Shown: positions 22,070-22,870 of the stretch, in pieces
Layout of the letters: each line of letters begins with the position of its first letter
Numbering within the stretch: position 1 is the stretch's first letter
Source: CAZMLC01 sp964567125
GTDB lineage: Bacteria; Verrucomicrobiota; Kiritimatiellia; RFP12; UBA1067
Assembly (NCBI GenBank): GCA_964567125.1
Contig: CAZMLC010000044.1
Coordinates: 1-22,870, forward strand
Length of the DNA: 22,870 bases
Direction of reading: 5' to 3'
Position numbers and translations under genes: made by a program
Notes under the pieces: model-generated
The model's database searches: none
What the model was told of the DNA's origin: nothing
The model's input: only the letters and a program-made list of their open reading frames with translations

Positions 22070-22870
22070 TTAGAAAATGCGAATCAGTGTGCCGGGATTG
22101 TACGTTGCCACGGAGAGAACGTTATTGACGACACGAAAGACGAACGGTGCTTCAACCTGCACGTTGTCGAGCGTCAGCGTACAGGCCCGCGAGGCGTTGG
22201 CCGTTGTGACGGTTGCCAGCGCAATGCCATTCTTCAAATCCTCCAGCGTATATCCGGTAAGCGCTACGGTTGCGCCTGCAGGGATGTTGAGGGTGTTGAT
22301 TGTCAGGGTTCCGACGTCAGCGGCCGCGCGTGTCAGCGTGGCGCCCGTTTCGAGAGTAACCCGATCGACCGTGCCTGTACCGGAGAGCGTCGCACCGTTG
22401 GCCACCGTCACGGTTTTGCCGCTGGCCAGCCGCAATTCGCCGTCAATGTGCGAATTCGTACCTGTCGGGAGGGTGAAGTCCAGCGTGCGCGCGGAGAGGT
22501 CCAACAGCGCGCCACCGTACACCGTGCAGCCGCCTGCCAGGGAAATCAATCCGCTACTGCCGAGCGCGAGCGTGCCTTGCTCGACAACGACGGGCCCTGT
22601 AAAGGACATGTTGGCATTCAGGGTGAAGGTGCCTTCGCCGCGTTTGCCGAGCAGACCGTGTTCGCCGGGGGCATCGGGAAGATTGCGCGACGTGGCGATC
22701 GCATAGCCTGCGGAATCCACGTAGAGCCCCTTGCTGCTCAGCGTTACTTCCTGCAAGTTGGCGTTGATGAATGCCGAATCATTGCGTGTGGTCTCCAGTT
22801 CACCGCCATCGGCTACAATGATCGTATAGCCGCGGTTATTCCAGAGTTGCGGAATCTTAAGTGTGCCGCC
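22070..22870 (-). CDS. Autotransporter-associated beta-strand-repeat surface protein (partial, 5' end outside window)
   Basis: The reading frame stays open to the right edge, so only the last 266 residues are visible and the start is outside the window. The sequence is typical of exported beta-helix proteins: glycine-, threonine- and valine-rich, with GKRGEGTFTLNANMSFTGPVVVEQGTLALGS matching the autotransporter-associated beta-strand repeat. Ladder-like turns follow (GATLSGTGTVDRVTLETGATLT). The C-terminus (FRVVNNVLSVATYNPGTLIRIF) has no autotransporter barrel, PEP-CTERM or LPXTG signal, so how it reaches or stays on the surface is unclear. It is followed by a strong terminator. It probably has an adhesive or structural role, but this is inferred from fold class only. 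Confidence 0.8.
   Translation of the reverse strand, partial: GGTLKIPQLWNNRGYTIIVADGGELETTRNDSAFINANLQEVTLSSKGLYVDSAGYAIATSRNLPDAPGEHGLLGKRGEGTFTLNANMSFTGPVVVEQGTLALGSSGLISLAGGCTVYGGALLDLSARTLDFTLPTGTNSHIDGELRLASGKTVTVANGATLSGTGTVDRVTLETGATLTRAAADVGTLTINTLNIPAGATVALTGYTLEDLKNGIALATVTTANASRACTLTLDNVQVEAPFVFRVVNNVLSVATYNPGTLIRIF

Overview
The window looks like chromosomal DNA from a Gram-negative member of the PVC superphylum. Kiritimatiellota or Lentisphaerota is my best guess; Planctomycetota or Verrucomicrobiota are less likely. The basis is gene content only: an exported DUF1549/DUF1553 + DUF1501 + PPC/LamG gene trio (typical of PVC genomes), an autotransporter-associated beta-strand-repeat protein, Lol-type lipoprotein export, and moderately GC-rich coding sequence. 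I see no rRNA, tRNA, CRISPR array, insertion sequence or prophage.

Region 1 (1-4266, plus strand) is a tight run of four genes: a LolC/E-type permease, the LolD ATPase, a radical SAM protein with extra cysteines in its C-terminal half, and a XerC/D-type tyrosine recombinase. It meets trmB (minus) tail to tail with a 10-base gap.

Region 2 (4277-10680, minus strand) is housekeeping. Read in the direction of transcription it is rpsP-trmD-rplS, a terminator, then rlmI-polA and trmB. The usual rimM is absent between rpsP and trmD. PolA keeps all three domains, with the proofreading exonuclease residues intact. Several apparent gene starts are moved inward here because good ribosome binding sites sit at internal ATGs.

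Region 3 (10681-14880) is accessory. It holds a 746-residue Sel1-repeat protein with a C-terminal membrane helix, a gene-poor stretch of about 630 bases, a small lipoprotein gene broken by a one-base frameshift at a run of six G, a shared terminator, a convergent 74-residue lipoprotein gene, and two inverted repeats.

Region 4 (14880-21848, minus strand) has a papain-like cysteine peptidase gene downstream of a three-gene exported module. In transcription order the module is a Sec-exported DUF1549/DUF1553 protein, a Tat-exported DUF1501 protein and a Sec-exported two-PPC-plus-LamG protein, with a candidate promoter in front and a strong terminator behind. None of the three carries a haem-binding CxxCH motif. 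The module's biochemical role is unknown, and it is the best candidate in the window for an undescribed system.

Region 5 (22008-22870, minus strand) is the 3' end of a beta-strand-repeat surface protein gene that runs off the right edge, followed by its terminator.
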